Positions 1 through 9,024 are shown, counted from the first letter of the stretch. The stretch: 64,000 nucleotides of DNA from Parashewanella tropica (GCF_004358445.1 NZ_CP037951.1:2157501-2221500); one strand, 5' to 3'. Numbers and translations: made by a program. Notes: generated by a model from the sequence alone, not told the origin.

Positions 1-84
1 CCTGCAGACAATGCTGCAATTGATAGTACCAGTACTTTAAAATTCATTGTTTATAAGCCCTTTAAAATTACTTCCTTTTACTGA
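1..84 (+). other. Open frame entering from the left edge, ending at a TGA
   Basis: Frame 1 is open from the window edge to a TGA at 82-84 and encodes about 27 residues (ending ...KFIVYKPFKITSFY). It could be the 3' end of a gene that begins outside the window, or a chance frame. It stops 11 bases before the IS3 left end, so it is not a simple in-frame partner of the PDZ-like remnant on the other side of the insertion. Confidence 0.25.
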
Positions 85-112
85 CCAGATAAACCTGTTC
101 TGGTCAACTAAA

Positions 113-1014
113 TCAGGACACTTTTCTTAGAGAGTTTTCATACTCATTTTCAAATTCAACCGGAGTTCGATCATCATTAGCAGAATGTAAACGTTTCAAG
201 TTGTAATACTTCATGTAAGCAGCAACATCAGCACTTATTTGAGAACGTGTTTTCTGCCTAACTTTTAAAATCCAATCATGTTTTAAGCTGCCGAAAAATC
301 TTTCAACTACGGCATTATCCCAACAAGCACCAACATCTCCCATGCTAGCTCTAACATCTAATTTCTTCAGCAAGTTACGATACTGTTTACTTGTATACTG
401 TGAACCTCTGTCACTATGAAAAACTAATCCCTTAGGTGGTTTTCTCAGGCGATGAGCTTTAAGCATGGCTAACGCTACTAAGTCAGTAGTCATTCTTCTA
501 GATAACTGCCAACCAACAATTCGACGTGAGTATAAATCCATCACAACTGCAAGGTACATCCAACCTTGCTCTGTTTTTAAATAGGTCACCTCTCCACACC
601 AGACTTGATTTGGTGCCACTGGATTAAAATTTTGATTTAATAAGTTATCCGCAACAGCATCTGAATGACGTCGCTTGGTTGTTACTCGATAAGCCACACG
701 CTGAGTTACATGCAGCCCTAGCTTTTGCATGACTGTCCGTGTTCTGTCACGCCCAATGGCAAAGCCTTCCTTGCGTAATGCTTTCATTAGTCCACGACTG
801 CCAAGGCTATTCCGGCTTTCTTTAAACAGAGCTTTGGTTCTGCGATACAGGTTTAGCGTATCAGCACTGATAATCCTTGCAGGGCGTTTTAACCAAACGT
901 AGTATGCTGAAGTGCTAACATTGAGTTGCTTACACAATGCTGTAATCGGCAGATGCTTGGCTTGGGACTTTATGAACTCAAACTTTACTTCATTTCTTTC
1001 GCAAAGAAGGCGCT
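113..1014 (-). pseudogene. IS3 transposase OrfB (DDE integrase core), 5' part cut off by IS30
   Basis: The frame encodes an HTH_21-like N-terminal segment and an rve/DDE integrase core, with FHSDRGSQY (second Asp) and WDNAVVERFFGSLK (Glu). In the first catalytic block, where IS3 transposases normally read W-C-G-D-V-T-Y, the codon at this site is GAG, giving CGEVTY, so Asp is replaced by Glu. In IS3 elements OrfB is normally made as an OrfAB fusion by -1 frameshifting. Here the frame before 1014 is separated from the slippery site by 1.2 kb of IS30, so the fusion cannot be made. The frame from 937 down to 113 remains open (274 residues from an internal start). Confidence 0.88.
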
Positions 1015-2235
1015 TGTAGATTCAACTTGTCAACGCAACACTATTTTCAATTACCTGTTTTGGTGTTTTAAAGCCCAGTATTTTTCTAGGACGGTTATTT
1101 AACTGTTCTGCGACTTCACTGTATCGACTCTGAGAGTGTTGGCGTAAACATGTCTTCTTAGGGAAGTATTGTCTAATCAGGCTATTAGTATTTTCATTTA
1201 AACCTCTTTGCCAAGGGCTTTGAGGATCACAAAAATAAACAGGTACACCAGTTCGTTCCGTTAGTTCAGCATGTTTTGCTAATTCCATTCCTCGATCCCA
1301 AGTTAATGACTTCTTTAGCTCTTGTGGTAGCTTATTAAATTTATCTACAAGAGCTTCATTGACAGATACTGCGTCTTTTCCCTTCAGTTTTAATATGATC
1401 GTATAGCGCGATTTCCTATCAACTAGAGTAGCGATATGCGTATTTTTAGAACCTGTAACTAAATCTCCCTCCCAATGCCCAACAGTTCTTCTTGTCTCAA
1501 CACTTCTTGGTCTTTCGTGGATGGAAACGCCATTAACTATATTAATGGTGCCACGTTCGCCCTTACGAGAGTGTTTTTTGCTATACCGTAAACTATGACC
1601 ACGACGAAGGTGTTTTACTAGGGAATGATGAAGCGCATTACGCTTTCGGTAATAAATGGTTTTATATATAGTTTCAGCGGAAATTTGCATTGATTTACGT
1701 CGGGACATTGTACGCTTCAACCAACCCGATATCTGCTCTGGAGACCAATTTAATTCTAACTTTTTAAGGACGGTAATTTGAAGTTCGGTATTGGCTTCCA
1801 GTAAACAAAGCTTGGGGCGTCTGGCCATTCTCCACGCTCGGTTGTTAGCATCAACGGCTTTGTAATATCTACTCCCTCGATTACGCTGTACTTCCCTAGA
1901 TATTGTTGATGGCGAGCGATTTAATTGACGAGCTATGGCACGGATACTCTTTTTAGCAGATAAGCCAGCTCGAATCTCTTCTCGCTCTTCAATTGTTAAA
2001 TGTAAGCTCCTACGCTGACGTGATTCTGGCTTTATGCCTCCTGAGTCTCTGAGTATAGTAAACACACTTCCAGGCTTAGAGTTAATGATCTGAGCAATAT
2101 CACTAAAACCAAGCCCTGATTTCCAAGAGTCAAAGACAAACTCTCGCTCCTGTTTGGTAAAGGTACGTTTCATTCAATTTTCCTCCGCTACTCAATATTT
2201 TCACATGAGTGTTGCGTTGACCAATTGAATCTACA
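1015..2235 (-). mobile_element. IS30-family insertion sequence nested in the IS3 element
   Basis: Twenty-eight-base imperfect inverted repeats bound the element: TGTAGATTCAAC... from 1015 and, on the minus strand from 2235, TGTAGATTCAATT.... They differ at only two positions over 28 bases. A 2-bp CT duplication flanks it (1013-1014 and 2236-2237), in keeping with the 2-3 bp duplications of IS30 elements. Excising the element plus one CT restores the expected OrfA ending KKASAFFAKEMK, which fixes the ends to the base. It carries one intact transposase gene whose stop codon lies inside the left repeat. Confidence 0.93.
1022..2173 (-). CDS. IS30-family transposase
   Basis: 383 residues, full length for the family. 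The N-terminal part has two HTH segments, including LTIEEREEI...SIRAIARQLNRSPSTISREVQRN, typical of the IS30 DNA-binding region. The C-terminal DDE core shows GHWEGDLV (Asp), LTWDRGMEL (Asp) and CDPQSPWQRGLNENTN (Glu), so all catalytic residues are present. The TGA stop (1022-1024) lies within the left terminal repeat. The gene looks intact and the element potentially active. It lies on the same strand as the interrupted IS3 genes. Confidence 0.95.
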   Translation of the reverse strand: MKRTFTKQEREFVFDSWKSGLGFSDIAQIINSKPGSVFTILRDSGGIKPESRQRRSLHLTIEEREEIRAGLSAKKSIRAIARQLNRSPSTISREVQRNRGSRYYKAVDANNRAWRMARRPKLCLLEANTELQITVLKKLELNWSPEQISGWLKRTMSRRKSMQISAETIYKTIYYRKRNALHHSLVKHLRRGHSLRYSKKHSRKGERGTINIVNGVSIHERPRSVETRRTVGHWEGDLVTGSKNTHIATLVDRKSRYTIILKLKGKDAVSVNEALVDKFNKLPQELKKSLTWDRGMELAKHAELTERTGVPVYFCDPQSPWQRGLNENTNSLIRQYFPKKTCLRQHSQSRYSEVAEQLNNRPRKILGFKTPKQVIENSVALTS

Positions 2236-2237
2236 CT

Positions 2238-2498
2238 TGCCTTTTTTAATATTTCTTTTTCTATCCTAAGTTGCTTAACTTCACGCCTTAACTGTTTAAG
2301 TTCATCACGCTCTGATTCTGATAAAGCAGTGCCGTCTCGTTCTGCTTCTACTTTATCCTTCCATTTGTAAAGTAAACTTGTTGTTATTCCAAGAGACTTA
2401 GCCGCTTCCGGAACTGAATAGCCTTGATCCAAAACAAGGGCAACGGCTTCTTCTTTAAACTCTTTAGGGTAATTTTTGTAACTTCTTCTTGCTGTCAT
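2238..2498 (-). pseudogene. IS3 OrfA (HTH protein), 3' end displaced by IS30
   Basis: The first 87 codons of the IS3 regulatory/HTH protein remain (helix-turn-helix SVPEAAKSLGITTSLLYKWK, then a leucine-zipper-like LKQLRREVKQLRIEKEILKKA). IS30 enters just after this, and the frame then runs 35 codons into IS30 sequence before stopping. The last eight or so OrfA codons (SAFFAKEMK then TAA at 985-987) are stranded on the far side at 985-1014. The AAAAAAG slippery heptamer used for OrfAB frameshifting is intact at 2241-2247, four bases from the insertion. Confidence 0.9.
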
Positions 2499-2566
2499 TG
2501 ATACACCTTAATGTTTGACTGTTAATTGTCTCTCATTCAAGTGTCCAGTTCCATTAGACCAGAACA

Positions 2567-2734
2567 CAAAACAATGGTCTAAAAGAATCGGACGTTATAA
2601 CTCAAGTCAACGGTATAATTATCACGCACAAGAACTTTGATGTGATCAGCGAGAAATTGGCAACACTAACTACAATCAAAGAGATTTGTTATCTGCGCGG
2701 TAGCGAGTCTGACTGTAAAGAAGTGAACTTATAA
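2567..2734 (+). pseudogene. C-terminal remnant of a PDZ-like protein, cut by the IS3 element
   Basis: Directly outside the IS3 right end an open frame runs to TAA at 2732-2734 and encodes about 56 residues with no start. It contains G-L-K-E-S-D-V-I-T-Q-V-N-G, then hydrophobic and charged residues ending near E-V-N-L. The GL(K)x(G/S)DVIxxVNG signature is typical of PDZ domains, such as the C-terminal PDZ of GspC-type or HtrA-type proteins. I infer a host gene whose 5' part was lost or lies beyond the left window edge. Which PDZ family it belongs to cannot be decided from this fragment. Confidence 0.55.
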
Positions 2735-2756
2735 ATCAGTTAAGAAATCGCCTGTT

Positions 2757-2781
2757 GGCGGTATCTGCTTAGGATACTGCC
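2757..2781. other. Stem-loop after the PDZ-like remnant
   Basis: GGCGGTATC (2757-2765) pairs with GATACTGCC (2773-2781), nine pairs including one G-U, around a seven-base loop. There is no T tract, so it is not a clear intrinsic terminator. It could be an mRNA 3'-end structure of the broken gene. The rest of 2735-3017 shows no gene. Confidence 0.4.
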
Positions 2782-3017
2782 ATCGCCTTTGTGCATCGCT
2801 TAACAAAGCATAGCGTCCTTCTAATAATTCCAAAATTCATTTGCTCAAGACTTATAATTCATCAACAATCAGCTGCAAAACCATGCTGCAACCTATTAAT
2901 TAATATACACTTCAAGTTCAGTAAACTCAGTGTTGTCAAAATTCATTGAGAGCATAAAACATTGTTTTTGATTGAATTACAATAAGTTAACTAACACTAA
3001 GCGATTTTTTGCTAAGG

Positions 3018-3482
3018 TCATATTTCACAAACCATTATGGTTGTAATATCACCAAAGTGTTCTGCCTCATGCAGAGCAACAAAACCATGCTTTTGATAAA
3101 GAGCAATATTATGTTCATCACATTGAAGATATAATTGCTCTATGCCAAGCTCTCTGGCCAATTGCTTTGCCTTAGAAATTAGAATATTCGCATACCCCTT
3201 CCCACGCTGATTTGGACAAACATACACGCCACCAACCCAATGCTCATATTCTGGATGATGCTTATTTTCTCTATATTTAAGCTCAGCTACACCAACTAGA
3301 GCGTTGTTATCTTCAATAATAAATGAATAAGGGAGCTTTCCTTTGTTTTTGCTCCTACTCAAACCTAGATTGTAGATAAAATCATAAGTAAAAGTTTTTC
3401 CATTATTACCCCATTCATCGTAATACCATTTGGCAATAGTACTGACGTATTCTTGATGATCTGCTAAGTAAGCAACTTGCAT
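3018..3482 (-). CDS. GNAT-family N-acetyltransferase
   Basis: 154 residues, the usual size of a single-domain GNAT acetyltransferase. The acetyl-CoA-binding motif A is clear (VYVCPNQRGKGYANILISKA, QRGKGYA at residues 92-98), followed by the C-terminal Tyr/His-rich strand (ALYQKHGFVAL). Substrate cannot be predicted. It lies just downstream, on the same strand, of a frameshifted second GNAT gene. No signal peptide; a cytosolic enzyme is expected. Confidence 0.85.
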   Translation of the reverse strand: MQVAYLADHQEYVSTIAKWYYDEWGNNGKTFTYDFIYNLGLSRSKNKGKLPYSFIIEDNNALVGVAELKYRENKHHPEYEHWVGGVYVCPNQRGKGYANILISKAKQLARELGIEQLYLQCDEHNIALYQKHGFVALHEAEHFGDITTIMVCEI

Positions 3483-3526
3483 AATAATTTCCCTATTTAT
3501 AAGACCTTAGCGCTAGATGGTTTAGC

Positions 3527-3987
3527 TCAATTATTCTCACCTAAATTGAGTTTCATTTCTAATAGTGACGGTTGGAAGCCTGCTTTTTCATAAGCTTTTA
3601 TGGCTGAATCGTTTGCTGAGTAAACATCTAGGTAAAAGTCAGAGACACCACGTTCTTTACCCCAAGCGAAGAGTTTATCCAGTATCAATTTATTAATGCC
3701 CTGCCCTCGATATTCAGGTAATACATAAAACCAAGATAGCAATGTTTACTGTGGATGAGAGACTGTTTTGAATCGCGTAATTGTCCGTAGCCTGTTGCAA
3801 TTATTTGTCCTGCTTCTTCGACAACAAGTAGGTGCGAATCATGATCATTAATCAAATATTCAATGTCATAGTACTTTGCATCTGAAGGCTTGATAGAGTT
3901 GTTATACGGACGCTCTGCTTCTACAACAGCTTGTTCTAACGCTTTTAAACTTCCAAGATCTTCAAGTTTCGCCTTTCTATAATTCAT
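3527..3987 (-). pseudogene. GNAT acetyltransferase, split by a single-base frameshift
   Basis: Two overlapping frames on the minus strand together make one GNAT protein. The first (start ATG at 3987) covers the N-terminal half to ...CYLGFMY. The second (ending 3527) supplies VLPEYRGQGINKLIL (motif A) and AIKAYEKAGFQP (the terminal strand). The frame shifts by one base (apparent 1-nt loss) around 3725-3745, within a run reading TTTTATGTATTACC. Without the shift the protein would be about 153 residues, close to its neighbour. A sequencing error is the main alternative to a true pseudogene. Confidence 0.8.
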
Positions 3988-4125
3988 TTTGTTCTCGTTT
4001 TTTGTGCAATGTTACAGTTACTGATCCAGTACATAAGAGCATGTCGCCGCTGATTTTGTTAAATCCATTCTAGACTGCCATATCTCTATATTGATTGTTC
4101 TCCCCTTCATCATTCACAAATGATT

Positions 4126-5043
4126 TTAAAATTGTACAGAACAATATTTTGACTGGTAACTCCGAGGGCATTCGGCATAAAACCGCTTGAAACATCGACT
4201 GAAGTGACTTGTATTCGAAAAGCCTGACTCAAAACACGCTGCCGTAATCGACTTTCCTAGCTTTATTAATTCCGCAGCTTTCTTTAATCTAAGCTGCAAT
4301 TGAAAGGCCGCAGGAGTGCAGCCGAAGTGAGTTTTAAACTGAGTAAAAAATTTTGTTCTACTCATACAGGATAATTTACACAACTGCTCAACATCGAGCT
4401 GAGCGTCTAAGTTTTCAACAATATAATTTACTGATGCATTTAATCCATTGGTCTCGGGATCTTTTGTGCAGTGTTCCAAAATAAAGCTTCTAGTTTGCTC
4501 CCTCAATAAACGAATCGTTAACTCTGTAATAGCAAGATCGATCATATAGTTTCGATCTTGATGATTCTCTATGTAAACCTGAACAATGCGGTTAAGCAAA
4601 TGCTGTGTTGAAGATGTATGGTGTGTATGAATTGAATTTGGTCTGTAACCCCAATATCCATAATCTTTATCGAGCGGTTCAGATTTCTCTAGCTGCTCTA
4701 CAACCTTCTTAATACGATCCGTTGATATTTCGATCGCTAAGCAAGTTGTTGGCTCTGAATTTGTCGCCTCTGGGAAGTCAATTTTTACCTGATTATTTGG
4801 TGCAATGATAAAGGATTCGTGGGGTAAAAATTGACTCTGATAATCAGCTGAGTTGTCATGCATGATTTTTTTACCTGCAATCATTCCACAAAAAAGCAAT
4901 TGATCAGATAGGAGCGGAATTTTATCGGCTTGCTCAAAAGTGTCATAAATACTCAGTTCAGTATCTGAAGCAGCAAAACTTATCTTATTTTCAACCAGCA
5001 CTTTAGGTTTCTTTCGTAATTCTGATAGTTGTTCACGAATCAT
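4126..5043 (-). CDS. AraC-family transcriptional regulator
   Basis: 305 residues. The first ~170 residues resemble the AraC N-terminal type seen in YqhC-like regulators of aldehyde-stress genes. The last ~90 residues (about 213-300) form the two-HTH AraC DNA-binding domain (LDVEQLCKLSCMSRTKFFTQF; AACFESGFSNTSHFSRCFKRFY). It is transcribed divergently from the aldehyde dehydrogenase at 5169, with a 125-base shared intergenic region. A local activator or repressor of that gene is therefore the simplest reading (inference). Confidence 0.88.
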   Translation of the reverse strand: MIREQLSELRKKPKVLVENKISFAASDTELSIYDTFEQADKIPLLSDQLLFCGMIAGKKIMHDNSADYQSQFLPHESFIIAPNNQVKIDFPEATNSEPTTCLAIEISTDRIKKVVEQLEKSEPLDKDYGYWGYRPNSIHTHHTSSTQHLLNRIVQVYIENHQDRNYMIDLAITELTIRLLREQTRSFILEHCTKDPETNGLNASVNYIVENLDAQLDVEQLCKLSCMSRTKFFTQFKTHFGCTPAAFQLQLRLKKAAELIKLGKSITAACFESGFSNTSHFSRCFKRFYAECPRSYQSKYCSVQF

Positions 5044-5168
5044 ACGCCTACTCCAGTGTATTTATTTTGTACTGAGAGTCATTTATTATGGATTAACAGC
5101 AAAGTTAAATTCATTTTGTGTCATTACGTTAATAAGAAAAACCGATAAATACAATAGAAGGACATCAT

Positions 5169-6689
5169 ATGATTTACTCTGCACCTGGTACCAAAGATGC
5201 CATTGTTAATTTTAAACCTAGGTATCAAAATTTCATTGGCGGTCAATGGGTTGAACCTAGTGATGGCAAATACTTTCAGAATATCAGCCCAGTTAATGGC
5301 AAATCTTTTTGTGAAATTCCCCGCTCAAATGCTAAAGACATAGAGCTAGCACTAGATGCAGCTCATAAAGCTAAAGACTCTTGGGGTACAACTTCTGTAA
5401 CGGAGCGTTCTAATCTTTTACTAAAAATTGCAGACCGCATCGAGCAAAATATTGAATATCTAGCGGTAGCTGAAACTTGGGATAACGGTAAAGCAGTAAG
5501 AGAAACGCTAGCAGCCGATATACCACTTGCTGTTGATCATTTCAGATATTTTGCAGGTTGTTTACGCGCCCAAGAAGGCTCGATTGGCGAAATTGATGAA
5601 AAAACCGTTTCATATCATTTTCATGAACCATTAGGTGTTGTTGGACAAATCATCCCTTGGAACTTCCCTATTCTCATGGCGGCTTGGAAACTAGGTCCTG
5701 CTCTTGCCGCAGGCAATTGTGTTGTGCTCAAACCAGCCGAACAAACACCAGCATCTATTTTGCTGTTAGTTGAATTAATTGAAGACCTTCTTCCTGCTGG
5801 TGTGCTTAATATCGTAAATGGCTATGGCGAAGAAGCTGGACAAGCACTAGCCACCAGCAAACGTATTGCCAAAATAGCTTTTACAGGTTCAACACCTGTT
5901 GGTTCACACATCCTAAAATGCGCTGCAGAGAATATCATTCCATCGACTGTAGAGCTCGGCGGTAAATCACCCAATATTTTCTTTAAAGATGTAATGGATC
6001 AAGAAGATGAATATTTGAGTAAATGTATTGAAGGTGTTGTATTAGCTTATTTCAATCAAGGTGAAGTCTGTACCTGCCCGTCCCGCTTATTCGTCCATGA
6101 AGATATCTATTCTCAATTTATTGAAAAAGTTATTGAGCGCTCCAAGGCTATTATACGAGGAAACCCATTAGATACTGAGACCATGGTTGGTGCTCAAGCA
6201 TCGCAAGAGCAGTACGATAAAATCATGGGTTACATAAAAATTGGACGTGAAGAAGGTGCCGAAGTTTTACTTGGTGGAGAGGCTGAATCATTAGATAGTG
6301 AGCATAGTAATGGTTTTTATATCAAACCTACCTTGCTAAAAGGTACAAATGATATGCGAATTTTCCAAGAAGAAATATTTGGACCTGTTATTTCACTTTG
6401 TACCTTTAAAGATGAAGCAGAAGTACTGGAGTTAGCAAATAGTTCTGAATTTGGATTAGGTGCAGGGGTTTGGACACGCGACATGAATCTTGCTTATCGA
6501 ATGGGTCGTAAGATTGAAGCAGGTAGAATATGGACTAACTGTTATCATATGTATCCAGCCCATGCCGCATTTGGTGGGTATAAGAAGTCAGGTGTGGGAC
6601 GTGAAACGCATAAAATGGCACTAGAACATTATCAGCAGACTAAAAACTTATTGGTGAGTTATGACGTTAATCCTTTAGGATTTTTCTAG
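5169..6689 (+). CDS. NAD(P)-dependent aldehyde dehydrogenase, AldB/ExaC type
   Basis: 506 residues, standard for the family. It oxidises aldehydes (acetaldehyde-like substrates in characterised AldB/ExaC/AcoD relatives) to carboxylic acids. Visible motifs are IIPWNFP (163-167), the Rossmann FTGSTPVG (238-245), the catalytic-base region VELGGKSPN (Glu262) and the nucleophile in [11 protein letters not shown] (Cys301). The adjacent second Cys is typical of the AldB/ExaC subgroup. The start ATG has AAGGA eight bases upstream. It probably works with the divergent AraC-type regulator in aldehyde or alcohol metabolism. Confidence 0.93.
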   Translation: MIYSAPGTKDAIVNFKPRYQNFIGGQWVEPSDGKYFQNISPVNGKSFCEIPRSNAKDIELALDAAHKAKDSWGTTSVTERSNLLLKIADRIEQNIEYLAVAETWDNGKAVRETLAADIPLAVDHFRYFAGCLRAQEGSIGEIDEKTVSYHFHEPLGVVGQIIPWNFPILMAAWKLGPALAAGNCVVLKPAEQTPASILLLVELIEDLLPAGVLNIVNGYGEEAGQALATSKRIAKIAFTGSTPVGSHILKCAAENIIPSTVELGGKSPNIFFKDVMDQEDEYLSKCIEGVVLAYFNQGEVCTCPSRLFVHEDIYSQFIEKVIERSKAIIRGNPLDTETMVGAQASQEQYDKIMGYIKIGREEGAEVLLGGEAESLDSEHSNGFYIKPTLLKGTNDMRIFQEEIFGPVISLCTFKDEAEVLELANSSEFGLGAGVWTRDMNLAYRMGRKIEAGRIWTNCYHMYPAHAAFGGYKKSGVGRETHKMALEHYQQTKNLLVSYDVNPLGFF

Positions 6690-6810
6690 AGGATAACTAG
6701 AGCGTGTTAGTACTAAAAGGTGATTTCGGTCACGCCTTGATATAGTGATGGAAGTGAAAGGAATCATCTTTTATTTAGTTACAAATCCGCGTTAAACCCG
6801 TACCTATAAA

Positions 6811-7401
6811 CTATTTTCTATAAATAATGCCCTTCTTCACCTTATTAATGACACTTTTAAGTGAATGAAATATGCGGCGAATACCAATAATTGAAAATAC
6901 CTCAAACTTTTGAGTTGTGGTTAACATATGTGGTTGGAATTGCCATATCAAACGTAATACATGAGATTGTGTGACAGCTTTTGCAATTAGCCAAATGGGA
7001 GACAATTTGAACTTTCTGACTGTGATTCGCTCAAAATCGACCATATAAAGTTTACCTTTGTCATCAACAAGTAAATCTCGGATAGGTAAAGCATGTCTAG
7101 CGATTCCATGTGCAAATAAATCTGAAACAATTCCTTGTAACTGCTGTAAGTGAGATTGAGATAAAAAGCTTGGATTCTTACCAGGAAGCTTGGTCATTTC
7201 GAGTTTCATCTTATCCATATTAGCGTTAATTAGATGAGGAACTCGATCCATATCTGTAAACTGCTTGAGTGCGTGTAATTCAAGTTTAAACCGCTTTATG
7301 CTGTCTCTTTGGGGCAAAAAAGTTTTAATCACATTTCTAGCGTTAATTTCAACATACATTTTGCCTGTACTATAAATACTCTCATCGTTACTATCTGACA
7401 T
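6811..7401 (-). CDS. Protein-kinase-fold protein at the end of the oxidase operon
   Basis: About 196 residues from the ATG at 7401 (GGCGAG lies 6 bases upstream; an in-frame TTG at 7434 has no such site). The middle shows a kinase-like catalytic loop and metal-binding segment: HGIARHALPIRDLLVDD, then KLYMVDFERI. This recalls the HxDxxxxN and DFG/DFE motifs of LPS-kinase, RIO or aminoglycoside-kinase-like folds. A Lys-containing N-terminal lobe (NVIKTFLPQRD) is present, but a glycine-rich loop is not. It follows sco by about 90 bases on the same strand. Substrate unknown; a degenerate kinase is possible. Confidence 0.6.
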   Translation of the reverse strand: MSDSNDESIYSTGKMYVEINARNVIKTFLPQRDSIKRFKLELHALKQFTDMDRVPHLINANMDKMKLEMTKLPGKNPSFLSQSHLQQLQGIVSDLFAHGIARHALPIRDLLVDDKGKLYMVDFERITVRKFKLSPIWLIAKAVTQSHVLRLIWQFQPHMLTTTQKFEVFSIIGIRRIFHSLKSVINKVKKGIIYRK

Positions 7402-7491
7402 CTTTAACTCGCCTAATACTAACCTTGCAATCAATCTGAACCTTTCAATAAAAGACCATGTTCTATCATAATTAACCTGAGCTCAGGTTAA

Positions 7492-8118
7492 TTAGCTATA
7501 CCTAGCCATCAATTTAAGAACATCTGCCTCCATATCTTTATTCTTGATCTGCGCTATCCTTCCAGGAACAATTTGAGGTTTTACAATTCCAATTTTTAAG
7601 CCTCTTGGGGATACTAATGTCATTGTTGCACTATGGCTAATTAAATAATTTTTACCTTCACCTACCTTGGAATAAGCCATTCCTAGATTTCTAGTAAGCT
7701 GAAATAATTCAGACTGTATTCCAGTAACAGCGATAAAGTGTTTATTAAAAAATGATGTGTATTCTTTCAACTTAGCAGGACTGTCACGCTCAGGATCGAC
7801 TGAAATAAACACTATTTGAAATGGATAGTCTTTTTTAAGCTTGGGATATGCAGCAGCCAATTTTGTCATAGCGGTGGGACAGATATCAGGGCAGGAAGTG
7901 TAACCAACAAAAAATAATGTCCATTTCCCCTGCAGATTTGCATTGGTAAATGGTTTCTCAAATTGATCCATCAAATAAAACTTTGTAACTGGAGATTTTA
8001 TTGGATATTCAGTTGTGGTTACCAATTTTAATGGCTGATGTTGATAGTAATATGCAACACCTCCACCAAGCACTGCAAAAGTAATCAAGCAACAGATAAT
8101 AAATAACTTTGATTTCAT
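7492..8118 (-). CDS. SCO1/SenC copper chaperone for cytochrome oxidase
   Basis: 208 residues, with an N-terminal membrane anchor (residues ~5-24) and a thioredoxin-fold domain facing the periplasm. The copper ligands are present: GYTSCPDICP (Cys76, Cys80) and the distal His in SHSATMTLV (His162). SCO proteins deliver copper to, or reduce, the CuA site of subunit II. The gene is in the oxidase operon downstream of ctaB, with AAGGAAAA before its ATG. Confidence 0.93.
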   Translation of the reverse strand: MKSKLFIICCLITFAVLGGGVAYYYQHQPLKLVTTTEYPIKSPVTKFYLMDQFEKPFTNANLQGKWTLFFVGYTSCPDICPTAMTKLAAAYPKLKKDYPFQIVFISVDPERDSPAKLKEYTSFFNKHFIAVTGIQSELFQLTRNLGMAYSKVGEGKNYLISHSATMTLVSPRGLKIGIVKPQIVPGRIAQIKNKDMEADVLKLMARYS

Positions 8119-8127
8119 CGCTTTTCC

Positions 8128-9024
8128 TTACAAATAATGGTCTATCAATAACACAATAAAAAGAATCATTAGATGATAAATAGAAAATCTGAACACAGAC
8201 ATTGCAGAAACTCTGCTCGAGTTGAACTTTAATCGCCACGCTTTTACAAAGAACATTGCGCTTAATAAAGTTGCGCCTATAAGATAAACAGTTCCGCTCA
8301 TACCGACAATCACAGGCAATAAGCATGCTACCCATAAAAGTAAGGTGTATAAGAGAATGGATGTTTTGGTGTACTCAATGCCATGAGTAACGGATAGTAC
8401 AGGAATGTCGGCTTCTGCGTATTCATCTTTCTTGGCAATAGCAAGCGCCCAAAAATGAGGAGGGGTCCATAAAAAGATTATGATTACTAGCAGCAACGCA
8501 TTGCTGTTAAAACTCCCAGTTATCGCCGTCCAACCGAGTAGTGGCGGCATTGCACCAGCCAAACCACCAATCACGATGTTTTGTGACGTTGCTCTTTTCA
8601 AATACAAAGTATAAACCACGGCATAGCCCAGTAGGCTTGCACAAGTAAGCCAGGCTGTTAGAAAATTGACTAAATAATTGAGAACCCCAAATCCACAACA
8701 ACCAAGAATCGCAGCAAATATTGAAGCCTTAAACACACTGACTCTATGCTGTGCGATGGGCCTGTTGTGCGTTCGCTGCATTTTTAAATCGGCATCTCTG
8801 TCAATCACATGATTAATCACAGCTGCAGATGCAGCCATCATAGCCACTCCCACTAAACCACTAATCACTAGATTAATCGGTAATCGACTGGGTGTAGACA
8901 AGCACATACCTACAACAACGGTCAGCAACATGAGCGCGACCACTTTAGGCTTTGTAAGCTCTAGGTAATCTTTCCAACTAAAGGGGATTGTTGAGAAATT
9001 GCTGACAAGTATCTCCCTATTCAT
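8128..9024 (-). CDS. ctaB/cyoE: Protoheme IX farnesyltransferase (heme O synthase)
   Basis: 298 residues from the ATG at 9024, which overlaps the end of ctaA by eight bases and has AGGTTGG upstream; an ATG at 9048 is a longer alternative. It is a polytopic UbiA-family prenyltransferase that adds farnesyl to heme b. The aspartate motif [20 protein letters not shown] is intact, and the second conserved loop ([16 protein letters not shown]) is present. Seven to nine hydrophobic segments are visible. It supplies heme O, which CtaA converts to heme A for the adjacent oxidase. Confidence 0.95.
   Translation of the reverse strand: MNREILVSNFSTIPFSWKDYLELTKPKVVALMLLTVVVGMCLSTPSRLPINLVISGLVGVAMMAASAAVINHVIDRDADLKMQRTHNRPIAQHRVSVFKASIFAAILGCCGFGVLNYLVNFLTAWLTCASLLGYAVVYTLYLKRATSQNIVIGGLAGAMPPLLGWTAITGSFNSNALLLVIIIFLWTPPHFWALAIAKKDEYAEADIPVLSVTHGIEYTKTSILLYTLLLWVACLLPVIVGMSGTVYLIGATLLSAMFFVKAWRLKFNSSRVSAMSVFRFSIYHLMILFIVLLIDHYL

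Larger units (their letters stand above)
96..2566 (-). mobile_element. IS3-family insertion sequence, interrupted by an IS30 element
   Basis: Terminal inverted repeats are visible. The left end begins TGTTCTGGTC at 96 and has GGACACTT at about 115-122; the right end, read on the minus strand from 2566, begins TGTTCTGGTC and has GGACACTT at the same offset. Between them are an OrfA HTH frame and an OrfB DDE transposase frame on the minus strand. Removing the nested IS30 element with its 2-bp duplication leaves about 1.25 kb, normal for IS3 elements. No clear target duplication is seen at the outer ends (flanks AAACC and CAAAA). The element is inactivated by the nested insertion and probably by a catalytic substitution in OrfB. 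Confidence 0.9.

Noticed and set aside
6690-6810. CTAGAGCGTGTTAG... near 6706 looks like the MITE end CTAGGGCGTGTTGA
   Set aside because: Only a partial match, and the second repeat is not found at a sensible distance; treated as chance or a very decayed end.
8009-8335. 108-residue frame across the sco/ctaB junction
   Set aside because: Overlaps both real genes in another frame and contains no recognisable domain.
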